Source of the DNA: Planctomycetota bacterium
GTDB lineage: Bacteria > Planctomycetota > Phycisphaerae > WQYP01
Direction of reading: 5' to 3'
DNA: 15,684 nucleotides
Assembly: GCA_021828925.1 (NCBI GenBank)
Contig: JAJZCT010000011.1
Location: forward strand, 1-15,684
Part shown: positions 1 to 9,600 of the stretch, piece by piece
How the letters are laid out: every line of letters starts with the position of its first letter
How positions within the stretch are numbered: position 1 is the first letter of the stretch
Notes under the pieces: model-generated
Seen by the model: the letters and a program-made list of their open reading frames with translations, nothing else
What the model was told of the DNA's origin: nothing
Database searches by the model: none
Program-made: the position numbers and the translations under genes

Positions 1-400
1 AATCAAAGACGCCGAATCGCTGATTTTGCCACACCGCCACGTCGAATTGTGTATAAAAATCTGAATCTCGTTCCAGAAAAGCCGAAGAATCAACTGTATC
101 TGGCTACAACACGCTTCCACGAACAGCATTTTGGATTATACTGTTGATGGATTTGTTTCGGGAAATATCCTGTGGCTGGACCGATGATTATCTGTCCGAA
201 AAGCGGTGCTGAGATAATGCTCACGAAACGCGTTCCGGCGTCTTTGATTGGCCTCACTGCACAGCGACTGACGCGCTGTCCAAGGCTGAAATTACGGTCT
301 TCGCCCCCAAGGTATCACCCGAGTAACTGGGCCCCGTTGGCTTGTTGTTGGCGTAAGGGTCGCTCAGCGAGGTCCCAGTAGGCGAGGTCGCGTTTCTCTA
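1..400. other. Left flank without a convincing intact gene
   Basis: This stretch holds no reading frame I can defend. On the plus strand a frame enters from the left edge and stops at 145-147 (48 sense codons, unrecognised), so it could be the 3' end of a truncated or off-window gene. A minus frame also runs off the left edge. From 172 (GTG) a 69-codon frame begins with the residues MIICPKSG. A second Cys-Pro lies about 26 residues later, faintly like small zinc-ribbon proteins, but the expected final cysteine is missing. A different frame (213-329) gives a more protein-like tail ending at a TAA. This patchwork suggests decayed sequence. TATACT at 137-142 resembles a -10 box but has no good -35 partner. 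Confidence 0.4.
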
Positions 401-1273
401 ATGGCCATACCAGCCCAATTCAAATCCGTGAACGAGAGCGACTTCACTGAAAAGTTCGTTTTCCCGTTACTTCACCGCCTCGGATTTTCCGTGGTTGTTA
501 ACTATCACGGTGCACGAGAGTTTGGCAAGGATATTATTTTCGGATACGTCGACGCCTTCGGCCACGTGCGCTACGATGCCATCCAAGTTAAGTTTGTACC
601 CCTCATTGGCCTCAACGAGGTACAAGGTGTGGTAGACGATTGTATACAAGCGTTTACGAATCCTTTCCGGCATCCGCAAACTGGGACGGAGGAATGCATA
701 AGCTCATTCTATGCGTTGAATGGAGGGAGTATTTCAGACCAAGCGAGGGACCATTACTTTAACTCCCTACGGCCACGTTACGGTGCAAACGCCAGACTGG
801 TAGACGGAAATGCATTGCTGAGGCTGGACCAGTCGGCCGGAATGACCTCTATCCAGAATGTTTTGCCAAGGCTGAATGGGCTGCTCCTCGAGATTGAGCA
901 TAATCGTCGCGTGGCCACCCACTTGTCATCCACTTTCCAAAAGTATATCGCCAGCTATGGTCTGGGAACAAACATTACGAAGCCAAATCCAATCCCTTCT
1001 AACAGGTTCCGACTTTCGGCGGTAGAATTGTACCTGCAGCAGCCATTCTCCACTGAGGTGCTGTCGGTAAATGAGGTCGAGGCCTACTGGGACCGCGCGC
1101 ACATCTGCAACACCCTGTTTGGTATTGCGAACGGGCTCACCACCGTAAATATGGTGGACGGCGCAATCCAGTTTTTTTTGGATCACTCTTCGCCGATGGA
1201 GAACTCTGCAGCGCACCTGAGTGGGCAGATTCGCGGCCTGTTGAAATCGCTTGCCCCGTTGGCCGGGCTTTAA
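401..1273 (+). CDS. Mrr-like restriction-endonuclease-fold protein (hypothetical, 290 aa)
   Basis: The first ~70 residues look like a PD-(D/E)XK nuclease of the Mrr/type IV restriction kind. There is an early helix with Glu17 (DFTEKF), a hydrophobic stretch ending LGFSVVV, then GKDIIF with the candidate metal-binding Asp44, and after a strand-turn the IQVK motif (Gln62, Lys64), the Q-x-K form typical of Mrr-type enzymes. Residues ~75-290 are mostly predicted helical and unrecognised; they could recognise DNA or a partner. No signal peptide or membrane segment is visible, so it should be cytoplasmic. The ATG at 401 is the first reasonable start; only a weak GAGG at 384-387 precedes it, at a long spacing. 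The gene is convergent with the large helicase, 16 bases apart. Base composition looks lower in GC than the operon, which fits separate acquisition. Function as a nuclease is inferred; a non-catalytic DNA-binding role is possible. Confidence 0.65.
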   Translation: MAIPAQFKSVNESDFTEKFVFPLLHRLGFSVVVNYHGAREFGKDIIFGYVDAFGHVRYDAIQVKFVPLIGLNEVQGVVDDCIQAFTNPFRHPQTGTEECISSFYALNGGSISDQARDHYFNSLRPRYGANARLVDGNALLRLDQSAGMTSIQNVLPRLNGLLLEIEHNRRVATHLSSTFQKYIASYGLGTNITKPNPIPSNRFRLSAVELYLQQPFSTEVLSVNEVEAYWDRAHICNTLFGIANGLTTVNMVDGAIQFFLDHSSPMENSAAHLSGQIRGLLKSLAPLAGL

Positions 1274-1280
1274 CTTTTCT
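1253..1280 (+). terminator. Weak terminator-like hairpin at the convergent junction
   Basis: GCCCCG at 1253-1258 and CCGGGC at 1263-1268 can pair around a TTGG loop with one mismatch, followed by a T-rich stretch (TTTAACTTTT). It overlaps the stop codon of the nuclease-like gene. The short, imperfect stem makes it a weak candidate, but no better terminator is visible between the two convergent genes. Confidence 0.25.
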
Positions 1281-1289
1281 CCTTTCAAG

Positions 1290-4200
1290 TCACAGCAGTT
1301 CAGGCCTCCCAATCGCCTTTGCGATGTTTTTCAGGTGCTCGGTCATGATAATCGGATCATGCAGGTCGTGGAATCGCACGACGATCACGGTGTAGCCGTC
1401 GATCTCGAGCGAGTCGCGTATTATTTTGTCGCGTTGGGCGGTCTTCGGATCGCCGTGCAGATGTTTACTCATACCGTCAAGGTAGACCGCTACCTTGGCA
1501 GGTTCATAAAGCCAATCCGGCGCGGTGTCGATGCCGAGGGATGTCTTAATGTGCTTGCGGCAATGGCCCTTAGGGAAATGGTGTTTGGTAAGCAGGCCTT
1601 CCAGCTGCGCCTCGGGCGGATTGGAAGGCGATCCACCGCCGGTTTGCGCTTCCGCGAACTGCGGCACGATTTCGTGGCTCCGCTCCGGTCTCGCGGCCAG
1701 TGCGTCGATGAGTTCCAGCCCCTGACGACGATTCAGCAGGCTATGGTGGAACTGGTTGCGAAATGTTTTCAGGCAGCAATAGCATGCCGCCTCACAATCC
1801 TGCGGACAATGCGATAGAAGCGTCCGAGCTGCCGCAATAAGCTCATCCCAGCGGGCAAGCATCTGCTCAAGCAGACCTGACCCGCCGGGCATCGGGTCGT
1901 AAATCAGCAGATCAAGGGTGTCATCAGGTTGCTGCACCAGCAATATTTGCAGGTCCTCCGGTCCCATGTCCAAAAGTCGCGTGGCAGCCGTCCGCAGGGC
2001 CTCGCCAATGTTGATGCCCGCCGCCGCGTCGGCAACACCGTGAAACTGCAGCATATCCACATCCGCCTGCGCGGTGAGCGCAAAGTTGCCCGGCGCTTTG
2101 CCGCACTTTTCACTATGGTATTTCTTAAATCGCGCCACCGAATCGGGCGGAGCGTAGGGTGTCAAGGCGGCTCCGCAAACCGAGCAAATCAAATGCCCCA
2201 GTTCGCGGCGCGCGACTCTGCTCGCCTCGCCAATGTTGACCAATTCCATGTTCTGGCCGTGGATGTGGCTGATTTGCTGTTCGCCAATCCTGTATCCAGA
2301 CCCACCCCGGCTACGCTGGCGCAGGCGTCCCAGTACCGTTACCGGCATGGCGAAACGCAGCACTTCATCTTCAGTAATCCGGCTCTCATGAGCCAGATCA
2401 AGATCGGCCAGAGGCAGTGCTTCCATGGGAGCTGCGCCGCTTTGCCCGTATCCGGAACTACCGGCGGTATCTGCCACATAGCCTTTGTCAGCATTCACCA
2501 GCAGGCTATGCATCTGCCCATGTTCGTCAGCCCCTAAATGGTATCGCGCTACGTAGTACGATCCGCGATTGGCGTACAGGCGATTGCCAGGCACAAACTC
2601 ACGCAGGGCGACCACGTTACTGCGCGAAAGCTCAAATGTCCTTGGCCCGGAATATTGTGCGAAGCCTTTACGTGCGGCCGCCACGATTCCGCCGTCGTAG
2701 GTGCCATAGCCCGGCAAAAATCCTTCGTTGGCCAATACGCTAAGCGTGTAGGTGCTGTGATCCCTTCGAGTGATCTTCTGGATGAACTCATCGCACCGCC
2801 GCAGCAGCTGCTCGTCCTCTTTTTCTATCAATCCCCGGTCCTTCTGGTCGTGCAGGCCCTTGCGTGTCTCCAATGCCCATTGCAGCCGACGATACAATCG
2901 GTGGATCACCAGACCCAGTGCATCGGGTGTTTCGAGAATAATTCGTTCAAGCGCGGTGCGTGTCACGACTCCGGCGGCTTCCGTCGGCCAGTATTGAGCA
3001 AACAAATGGGCCAGCCGATCCGCCAGCATAGCCGTGGTCTTCACAATCAGGGCTTTGAACTCCGCAGTGGACGCGGGCGTTTGGCGAAACCGATCCTCAT
3101 CATCCAGTACGTAATGTCGAATAAATGTTGGAAACGCCTGCCGCAGGATGTCCTTTACCCCTTCCCCATTTTCGCCCAGTTGCGCCGGATGCAGCAACAA
3201 CTCTGTGAGAATAGCGGAGTGCACGTGCTTGGCCACCATCAGTGGGTTTTGCAGGTTAAATGCCGGAGCCTCTATGGTACCGGTCAAAAGCCGTAGGGGG
3301 TTGTCAAAGAAATAGCGGTCATGGGGAGATCTTCGGCAATATGTTACCACCGCCGCCATACGGTCTTCACGCCCGGCTCGCCCGGCGCGCTGCCAATAAT
3401 TGGCGGCACGGGGCGGGACGTTCCGCATCAATACCATGTCAAGGGCACCGATATTCACACCCAACTCCAATGTCGGCGTGGCCACGAGGCAGTTGGTCTG
3501 CCCCCGGCTGGAGCGAAAATCCTGTTCAATTTTCGCCCTGATTTCCCCAGGCACCTGGGCGGTGTGCTCCTCGGCATTGACCATTACAAAGGGCTTGCTC
3601 ATCATCCAGACGTCATAGTTGTCTATATCGGGTTGCTGGGTATTGGTTCGGCCCCTGCAATGGTGGCGCATGCACGCTGAATTGGGGGCCTTATGCGTGG
3701 TAACGCGCTGGCAAATGGCACAGCGTTCCCGAATATCGCTTTTCTGCACCCGTACCTGCTGGGCGTTAACCTGCCAAACATCTCCACCCAGCGGCTTATC
3801 TTTTTGAGATCGCAACGTCACCTTGGCAAGCAGTTTCGCGGGGCCGGTGAGAAAATTCCACAGCATGGTGACAGCCGCGTCCGTGTCCAGTTGGTCGGGC
3901 CTGGCCGCCCATTTTTTCAAAAGCGCCTGCACCGCAGAAGCGCCGTGCTGGGCAATCAGACCACGGGCGTATTTATCATTTGCATTCGCATTAAGCAACA
4001 GACCCTCCGGGCGAAATTCCCGCAAAGGCAGTAAGCTGGTTTGAACATACGGATCATCCTTGGCGGAAAAGCGTGAAAAAATTGGATCACCAGCCACCAG
4101 CAGAATTCGCCCGCGCCGCCAGTTATCCAGCAGCAGCGCAATAGCCTCCACCGCCTCTAACGGTGAAATCCCCATCACCTTCGCCCAATCTTGTACTGCG

Positions 4201-6653
4201 GCATCGGATGCCGATACGCCCTCGTAGGCCACCTGGGCCAACCCCATTGCTTCCAGGCAATCCATGCGACGCGAGCCCGTGCTGAATTCCCGCAGCACCA
4301 TATAACGTAACGCCTTGTGCACGGACACCCACCTATTGCTGCCAAAAATGGCGGCGGCATCTTCGCCGGTGAGTTCAGGCAGCAGCGAATCCACCAGTCT
4401 GTGTTCTTTGCGGAACTCGCTCATGAGCCGATCCGCGACATCGTCCAACAGCAGGGGGCGCTCGCTGGCGGAAATGATGCGGTTCATCATGTGCCGCAGG
4501 CGGATGCGCCTGGCATGGTCCTGCATCCATCCGGCTTGAAACGCCGCATCCTGGCGGCTGTCGGCGAACATGATCAGCCGCTTGTGATCCTCCGGAGCGG
4601 AACTGATCATCGCCTGGGCGAGAATATGAACATCGGCGACGGTAATGGCGCGGATATTGCGCGCCGGCTCAATGGATCTGCCGCCAATATTGAATGCCAG
4701 GCTCTTGCAGGACGGACAAGAGGATAAACGCTTCCCAAATATCTTCAGGCCAATCAGCGGCTCGTTGTGCCCGCATCCATCGGCCAAACAACGTTCGCCG
4801 GGGTCACGGTGCATGGCCCCGCACTGCCGACAGAACCACGCCTCCTGGAATTGGGAGGATTGCGCCGTTGGCCCGTCATCCACTTCCTCCAGCAGTCGTG
4901 TTGTCAGCACCAGACGTGTTCCGGAGTCCACCGGCGCTGCCGCCCAGACGGTATTGGGATTCCCGTCGGCGTCCTCCACTGCGTTACCGTTAGCAACGCC
5001 GCTTACTTTGTTTCCCGGGCCGCTCTGGATTTCCAACTGCTGGTAGAATTTTTCAAAGAAATGCTGGCCGCAATTGCGGCAGCTTAAAACCGGAAAAAAC
5101 GCCGCATCAAGGCGGCTTGGATATTTTTCCTTGGCATCTGACAAGGAAAGAAATACCTCGGCTTTAGATTCGTCGCCGGCTTGAGCCAGTGCGGCGACCA
5201 TCTCGTCCATACCCCGGATGAAAAAATGCACCTTGGGGCGCAGCAGCGATTCCCCACTCTTGGTCGCAGCGGCGCCCAAAGTTAAATAAGCCAGCAACTC
5301 CGCATCCGTACGCGGCCCCTGCGCCAGACGATCCGGTGCCACGCGCTGCGAAACCTGCCAGGCCGCCTCATCGAGTGCCTTGGGAATTTTCAACACTTCA
5401 GTAGTGTGGTAGATGTAATCATTGCTGATCAAATGGTCAAAAAGCGCGGCCTTCCAGTCCGCCCCAGGGTCAAAACTCCGCCCGGTTAATTCCTGTACCA
5501 CCGGTTTAAGGGCTGCCGTATCCACCGGCTCAGCCAGGCACCTTAGCAGCCGTTCGAGGCGTGCGGTGCCGTCGCCTGCGGGGGGGTGAGGCTTATACCG
5601 GGTGATCGGCCACTGCCTGCTGACATACGATTCCCCCACACTGACCACTCTGCCCTCATCCACCCCGAAAAACCGTGAGGCAAATCGCCTGGCCGCCTTA
5701 TCGTTATCCGATGATTGTGGATCGGAAAGCGTGGCGGAGGTACCGATGCAGATGACCTCATCAGTCGTTTTTCCCGCCATGGCCCGCACACGGCGAATCA
5801 GGCAGGCAACTTCGGCCCCTGCGGCACCGCTGTAGGTGTGGGCTTCATCAAACACCATGTAGCGCAGCGGTGCCTGAGCAAACAATCCCGCGTCGGGCAA
5901 GCGAGTGGTCAGAATTTCCAACTGCCGGTAATTGGTCAGCAAAATGCGTGGTTTGCGCTGGCGGATATCCTCTTCCGAACAACATTCCTCCGGCGGTGCC
6001 AGCGGGCGCACGGCACGGTCTTCCGCCTGGGCTTCTTCTAACCGCTTGCGGCGCGCCTTCAAGTAAGCCTCGCGCGATGAACCGGAAAATCGCTCAATGG
6101 AAATTTCGCCTTCCGTGCCCGGCGTGGTGCCGATCCACTGGGCAAAGCTTATTCCCGTTCCTCCCAGGATTCCCCGCAGGCGTTCCAACTGATCATTGGC
6201 CAAGGCGTTCATCGGGTAAACCAATATGGCACACAGGCCCGTATTTATCCCCTGATCGCGCTGCCGCAGCAGGTCATCAATTATCGGATATAAAAAAGCC
6301 TCGGTTTTACCCGATCCCGTACCCGTGGCCACCAGCACATGCTGGGCTTGCCTGACCGCCGTGAACACATCATGCTGATGCTTCCACATGGCCGGAAAGC
6401 CAATTAATTCCGGCAACACCGGGTGAATCACACCGGCCTTGGCCATTTCCGAAAGATTTTCCCCTTTGGCAAAAGCCTCAGAGAGCGACACATACGGCCC
6501 CCGCACCAGAGGAATATCCAACGATGAAGGACGTTTCAACAGAGCGCGAACTTGCTGCGCCAAATCCGGATCCGAAAGCGGATAAGCCGAATAGATATAG
6601 CGCAAGAACTCATCGCAGATGTTATGGGCGAACCGGACCGGATTGATTGCCAT
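1290..6653 (-). CDS. YprA-type DEAD/DEAH helicase with DUF1998/MZB and C-terminal Vsr/DUF559-like domain (1787 aa)
   Basis: This is a superfamily 2 helicase, presumably the core effector of a DISARM-related anti-phage system. Visible motifs are Walker A ATGTGSGKTEAF (~109-120), YPMNALANDQ (146-155), DEAH (269-272), GTSATL (304-309), FADSRQD (696-702), TPTLELGVNI (1059-1068) and QRAGRAGRE (1088-1096). The long gap between the two RecA lobes carries Cys pairs (525/528, 608/611, 622/627, 646/649, 978/981, 994/999), which look like zinc sites. Another cluster sits at 1491/1494/1518. The DUF1998/MZB module follows: DPMPGGSG (~1587) then Cys1617, 1621, 1625, 1627, 1628. The last ~80 residues (PDW, YLDG, KH, then a helix and GYTVIVVRF) resemble a Vsr/DUF559 nuclease fold. 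The start is supported by GGAG eight bases upstream. The gene lies 25 bases after the methyltransferase. In canonical DISARM these functions are split between drmA and drmB; this single chain is closer to Druantia DruE or ARMADA helicases. Confidence 0.9.
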   Translation of the reverse strand: MAINPVRFAHNICDEFLRYIYSAYPLSDPDLAQQVRALLKRPSSLDIPLVRGPYVSLSEAFAKGENLSEMAKAGVIHPVLPELIGFPAMWKHQHDVFTAVRQAQHVLVATGTGSGKTEAFLYPIIDDLLRQRDQGINTGLCAILVYPMNALANDQLERLRGILGGTGISFAQWIGTTPGTEGEISIERFSGSSREAYLKARRKRLEEAQAEDRAVRPLAPPEECCSEEDIRQRKPRILLTNYRQLEILTTRLPDAGLFAQAPLRYMVFDEAHTYSGAAGAEVACLIRRVRAMAGKTTDEVICIGTSATLSDPQSSDNDKAARRFASRFFGVDEGRVVSVGESYVSRQWPITRYKPHPPAGDGTARLERLLRCLAEPVDTAALKPVVQELTGRSFDPGADWKAALFDHLISNDYIYHTTEVLKIPKALDEAAWQVSQRVAPDRLAQGPRTDAELLAYLTLGAAATKSGESLLRPKVHFFIRGMDEMVAALAQAGDESKAEVFLSLSDAKEKYPSRLDAAFFPVLSCRNCGQHFFEKFYQQLEIQSGPGNKVSGVANGNAVEDADGNPNTVWAAAPVDSGTRLVLTTRLLEEVDDGPTAQSSQFQEAWFCRQCGAMHRDPGERCLADGCGHNEPLIGLKIFGKRLSSCPSCKSLAFNIGGRSIEPARNIRAITVADVHILAQAMISSAPEDHKRLIMFADSRQDAAFQAGWMQDHARRIRLRHMMNRIISASERPLLLDDVADRLMSEFRKEHRLVDSLLPELTGEDAAAIFGSNRWVSVHKALRYMVLREFSTGSRRMDCLEAMGLAQVAYEGVSASDAAVQDWAKVMGISPLEAVEAIALLLDNWRRGRILLVAGDPIFSRFSAKDDPYVQTSLLPLREFRPEGLLLNANANDKYARGLIAQHGASAVQALLKKWAARPDQLDTDAAVTMLWNFLTGPAKLLAKVTLRSQKDKPLGGDVWQVNAQQVRVQKSDIRERCAICQRVTTHKAPNSACMRHHCRGRTNTQQPDIDNYDVWMMSKPFVMVNAEEHTAQVPGEIRAKIEQDFRSSRGQTNCLVATPTLELGVNIGALDMVLMRNVPPRAANYWQRAGRAGREDRMAAVVTYCRRSPHDRYFFDNPLRLLTGTIEAPAFNLQNPLMVAKHVHSAILTELLLHPAQLGENGEGVKDILRQAFPTFIRHYVLDDEDRFRQTPASTAEFKALIVKTTAMLADRLAHLFAQYWPTEAAGVVTRTALERIILETPDALGLVIHRLYRRLQWALETRKGLHDQKDRGLIEKEDEQLLRRCDEFIQKITRRDHSTYTLSVLANEGFLPGYGTYDGGIVAAARKGFAQYSGPRTFELSRSNVVALREFVPGNRLYANRGSYYVARYHLGADEHGQMHSLLVNADKGYVADTAGSSGYGQSGAAPMEALPLADLDLAHESRITEDEVLRFAMPVTVLGRLRQRSRGGSGYRIGEQQISHIHGQNMELVNIGEASRVARRELGHLICSVCGAALTPYAPPDSVARFKKYHSEKCGKAPGNFALTAQADVDMLQFHGVADAAAGINIGEALRTAATRLLDMGPEDLQILLVQQPDDTLDLLIYDPMPGGSGLLEQMLARWDELIAAARTLLSHCPQDCEAACYCCLKTFRNQFHHSLLNRRQGLELIDALAARPERSHEIVPQFAEAQTGGGSPSNPPEAQLEGLLTKHHFPKGHCRKHIKTSLGIDTAPDWLYEPAKVAVYLDGMSKHLHGDPKTAQRDKIIRDSLEIDGYTVIVVRFHDLHDPIIMTEHLKNIAKAIGRPELL

Positions 6654-6661
6654 GGGGAATT

Positions 6662-6665
6662 CTCC
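6662..6665 (-). promoter_or_regulatory. Shine-Dalgarno site of the large helicase
   Basis: GGAG on the minus strand lies eight bases before the ATG at 6653, in the 25-base gap after the methyltransferase stop. This fixes the helicase start and implies expression from the same transcript. Confidence 0.7.
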
Positions 6666-6678
6666 GATTTATTCCTCT

Positions 6679-9600
6679 TCATCCATTGAATAACCCACCG
6701 GGGATACCTTTTTCCTGCGCATCTGGCGAGCTTTCTGCCGCTTCCGCTGGCTTAATCGCGTCCTGCACCGCCTGTTCGCTTCCCAGCAGCGCCACGGCAT
6801 CATTCCAGCAATCATCCCAGGTCCAGCCGGAACGCGGATCGTCAGGGGTAAATTTTTCCGGTTCCCACAGATGGCAGCCGGTTCGTTTGCGTATTAGCGG
6901 CTCGGGCAGTCCTGCCGCCTTGGCCGCTGCTTCGTTGGTCAATTCAGGAATGCCGATAATAGCGAAGAAATCGTCATTGGAAAGCTTCGCCGCCGAATCC
7001 GCTGACCACTTGCCTTCCTTCAGCGATCGGAATGCGGCAGCCGACAAACCGGTAAGGCGTTCACGGAAAGGCAGTTCCTTATCCACCCGCCAGAATCCCT
7101 TGGGATCTGATGGATCATTGCGGACAATCCAGTCAAAATCATCCGGATCAAGGCCATAAAGTCCGGCGCACAGGGCGTCAATTTCGACACGCGATCGCAA
7201 CCGGTCCGCTTCTGTAACCGCCCACCATTGTTTCCATTCCCGCGTGGCAAGTTCGGGAAATTCCAATTTCAGCCGCAACCATTCAGGCGCGAAGCGACGG
7301 TGGAGAAGCGTGAGGCGAATTGTACCCAGTGTTATTCGCCGAATCCCGCCATTAGTTTCAAAAGATGGAACAGGAAGTTCTTCGACCGCGAACCAGCTCA
7401 TGTTTAACCCGCCGATCTTTTGGCGTGCGATGTAGTCGAAGGCCAGGCATGAGCACACACCGGCAACCCTGAGGTAATCGGCTGTGCCGGGTCTTTGGAG
7501 GCGGAGGTGGAATACTGAGTCGCCGCTTGGGCTGCGACTTAAATAGCTTCCCATGAAGGTTCGCGAGTTCGTTGGAGAGCTGATGCGCATGAACGCGAAG
7601 GTCGGGACCGCGACCTCGGCGAACCTGCGTGCTGTTACCTCCGCCATCAAATATTGTGGTTCAATCGTCTTATGGTCGAACGGTATCTCCCGCCACACCG
7701 CCGATCGCCCTTTGCCGCGCACCCAGCCTTTTTTTGAAAAATCAAATTGACCGATCATCCGGCCTTCATACAGCGGCAGCATGACATCACCCTCCGGCCC
7801 GATCCAGCGGCCAAAAACATCCGGCTTGTAGCCGCCGGCTTCCAGCTTTTCCCGCGCCCGAAACAGCTTCGAATCGTTGGTCATATCAAACTCCCGTGCG
7901 TACTTAATTTCCCAGCCGGGGCTGTTGTCACCAATGCGCACGGAATTGGCATAAATTTTTCGGCAGATCGCCATATCGCGTGGTGTTCGCACTTCCGGCA
8001 AGGATTTGCTGCGCGGCGAAAATAACTCCACTGCCGCAAGATCATAGTCGTATACCGGTGGGTCTTTCCGTTCCCAATCGGCCAGGTGATGCACCATAAA
8101 CGCCGCCCGCAATGGCGCGCTGCGCCTGGCACGATCCACGATAACGACGGCGAATTTGAAGCTGCTGTGAATAGCGAAAATCTTTTTGCGATTCTCAAAG
8201 CTGAAAAGCCATTCCCATGTGCTTTCATTAAGAAATAGCTCCCGCAATTCCCGGGTGCCGGAGTCGGAATAAAGCGCGGCTGGAACGATGAAGCCCAGCC
8301 GCCCGGTGGGCGCCAGGAGTCGGTATGCGTACTCCAAAAAAAGCTTGAATAAATTCAGATCAGCTCCGCCTTGGGAAATAAACGCCGCCGCACCGAGCGT
8401 GGCGGAAGCGTGCTTGGCGCGGGCCTTGGTCCATGCCGAGGCGTATGCTTCCTGCTTTCCGCCACGCGCAATGGTGACGGTAAATGGCTCGGCGATGTTT
8501 GCCACCCAATTCGAGAGGCTTTTGTACGAGCCTTTTCTGGCGTCCCAAGAGGCGAGCACATCGGGCATGTTCTCGCAAAGTCTTTCCGCTGCACCCTTCG
8601 CCTCCTGCTTGCCGTAGCTGCGAAACAGTGGATCATACTCGGTAAAAAACTCCTGCGACGCGGGTTTGGCAACCTCCCAGGGCGGGTTGCCCAAAACCGC
8701 ATCAAACCCGGCGCGGTCGGGGGTAAAGACATCGGGGAATTCAATTTCCCAATGAAAAAAGCGGTACTGCGTGCGCAGGCTGGCGACAATGGCGTCGCGT
8801 TCGGGTGTGGCCTGATGAAAATTCAGCGGCAGCGGCACATGCCTGAGCGATTCCTCATCCGTGGGCCAAAACCAGACCGCGCACCATTCATCCATCGCTC
8901 GCTGCAATTGCGAACGGGGCCTGCTTGCCACCAATTCTTTCTGATACATCCGTTCGCGCTGATCCGGGTCGGCAACGGAAACCTGGTGCAGAAGCTCAAA
9001 AACCATGCGGGCGGCGCGGGCCACATCGTCCACCGAGGCATCACCGGTGGGGAACAGCGGCGGTTGGTCTGTGAATTTTCCATCGATCAACCGCCGCATT
9101 TCCGGTTTTACTTTGGCCTCCAACAAATCCCGGATGCGCTTTGTGCGCGGTCCTTTGGTTTTCGTGTCCGGATCATCACCGCCATTACGCAGCCATGCCG
9201 CCACCGGGTAATCCGTTACGCGGTCCATTCGGCAGCCCACCAGCGAATTGCCTACCCGAATTTTGTGATCCAGAAAGGTAAAGGGAAGTTCGCGGTCCAT
9301 GGTTTCCACCCACAGCGACACCCTCGCCAATTCCACGGCCAACGGATTGATATCCACACCATAAATGCATCGTTCCACAATGTGCCGTCGCAATAAGGCC
9401 TTCACCCGCTCCGGGAAGGCTTCCGCGCGCTGCGGATCAGCGGGTGAAAAAGGAATCATCTCCTCAGTGGCGGCACCGGTGCGTGGTTCGCCGAAGGGCA
9501 GCGTGATGCGCATGGCCTGCTGGTCATTTTCCAAATTGCGATGGAAGCAGAGCGATTCATAAAGGGCATCGGTGAGATAGTGCAGGGTCGCCACCAGAAA

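Noticed and set aside
172..381. 69-codon frame with a CPKSG motif, as a small zinc-ribbon gene
   Set aside because: Only the first half of the metal site is present; the second Cys-Pro lacks its partner cysteine, and the tail is Arg/Pro/Ser-rich as in non-coding frames.
2538..3296. Plus-strand frame of 252 codons
   Set aside because: It is fully antisense to the large helicase, has no ribosome site and no recognisable domain.
8371..9396. Long plus-strand frame of 341 codons
   Set aside because: It is antisense to the methyltransferase core, which carries clear motifs in its own frame. The composition is low-complexity and matches no family I know, so I read it as a codon-bias shadow.
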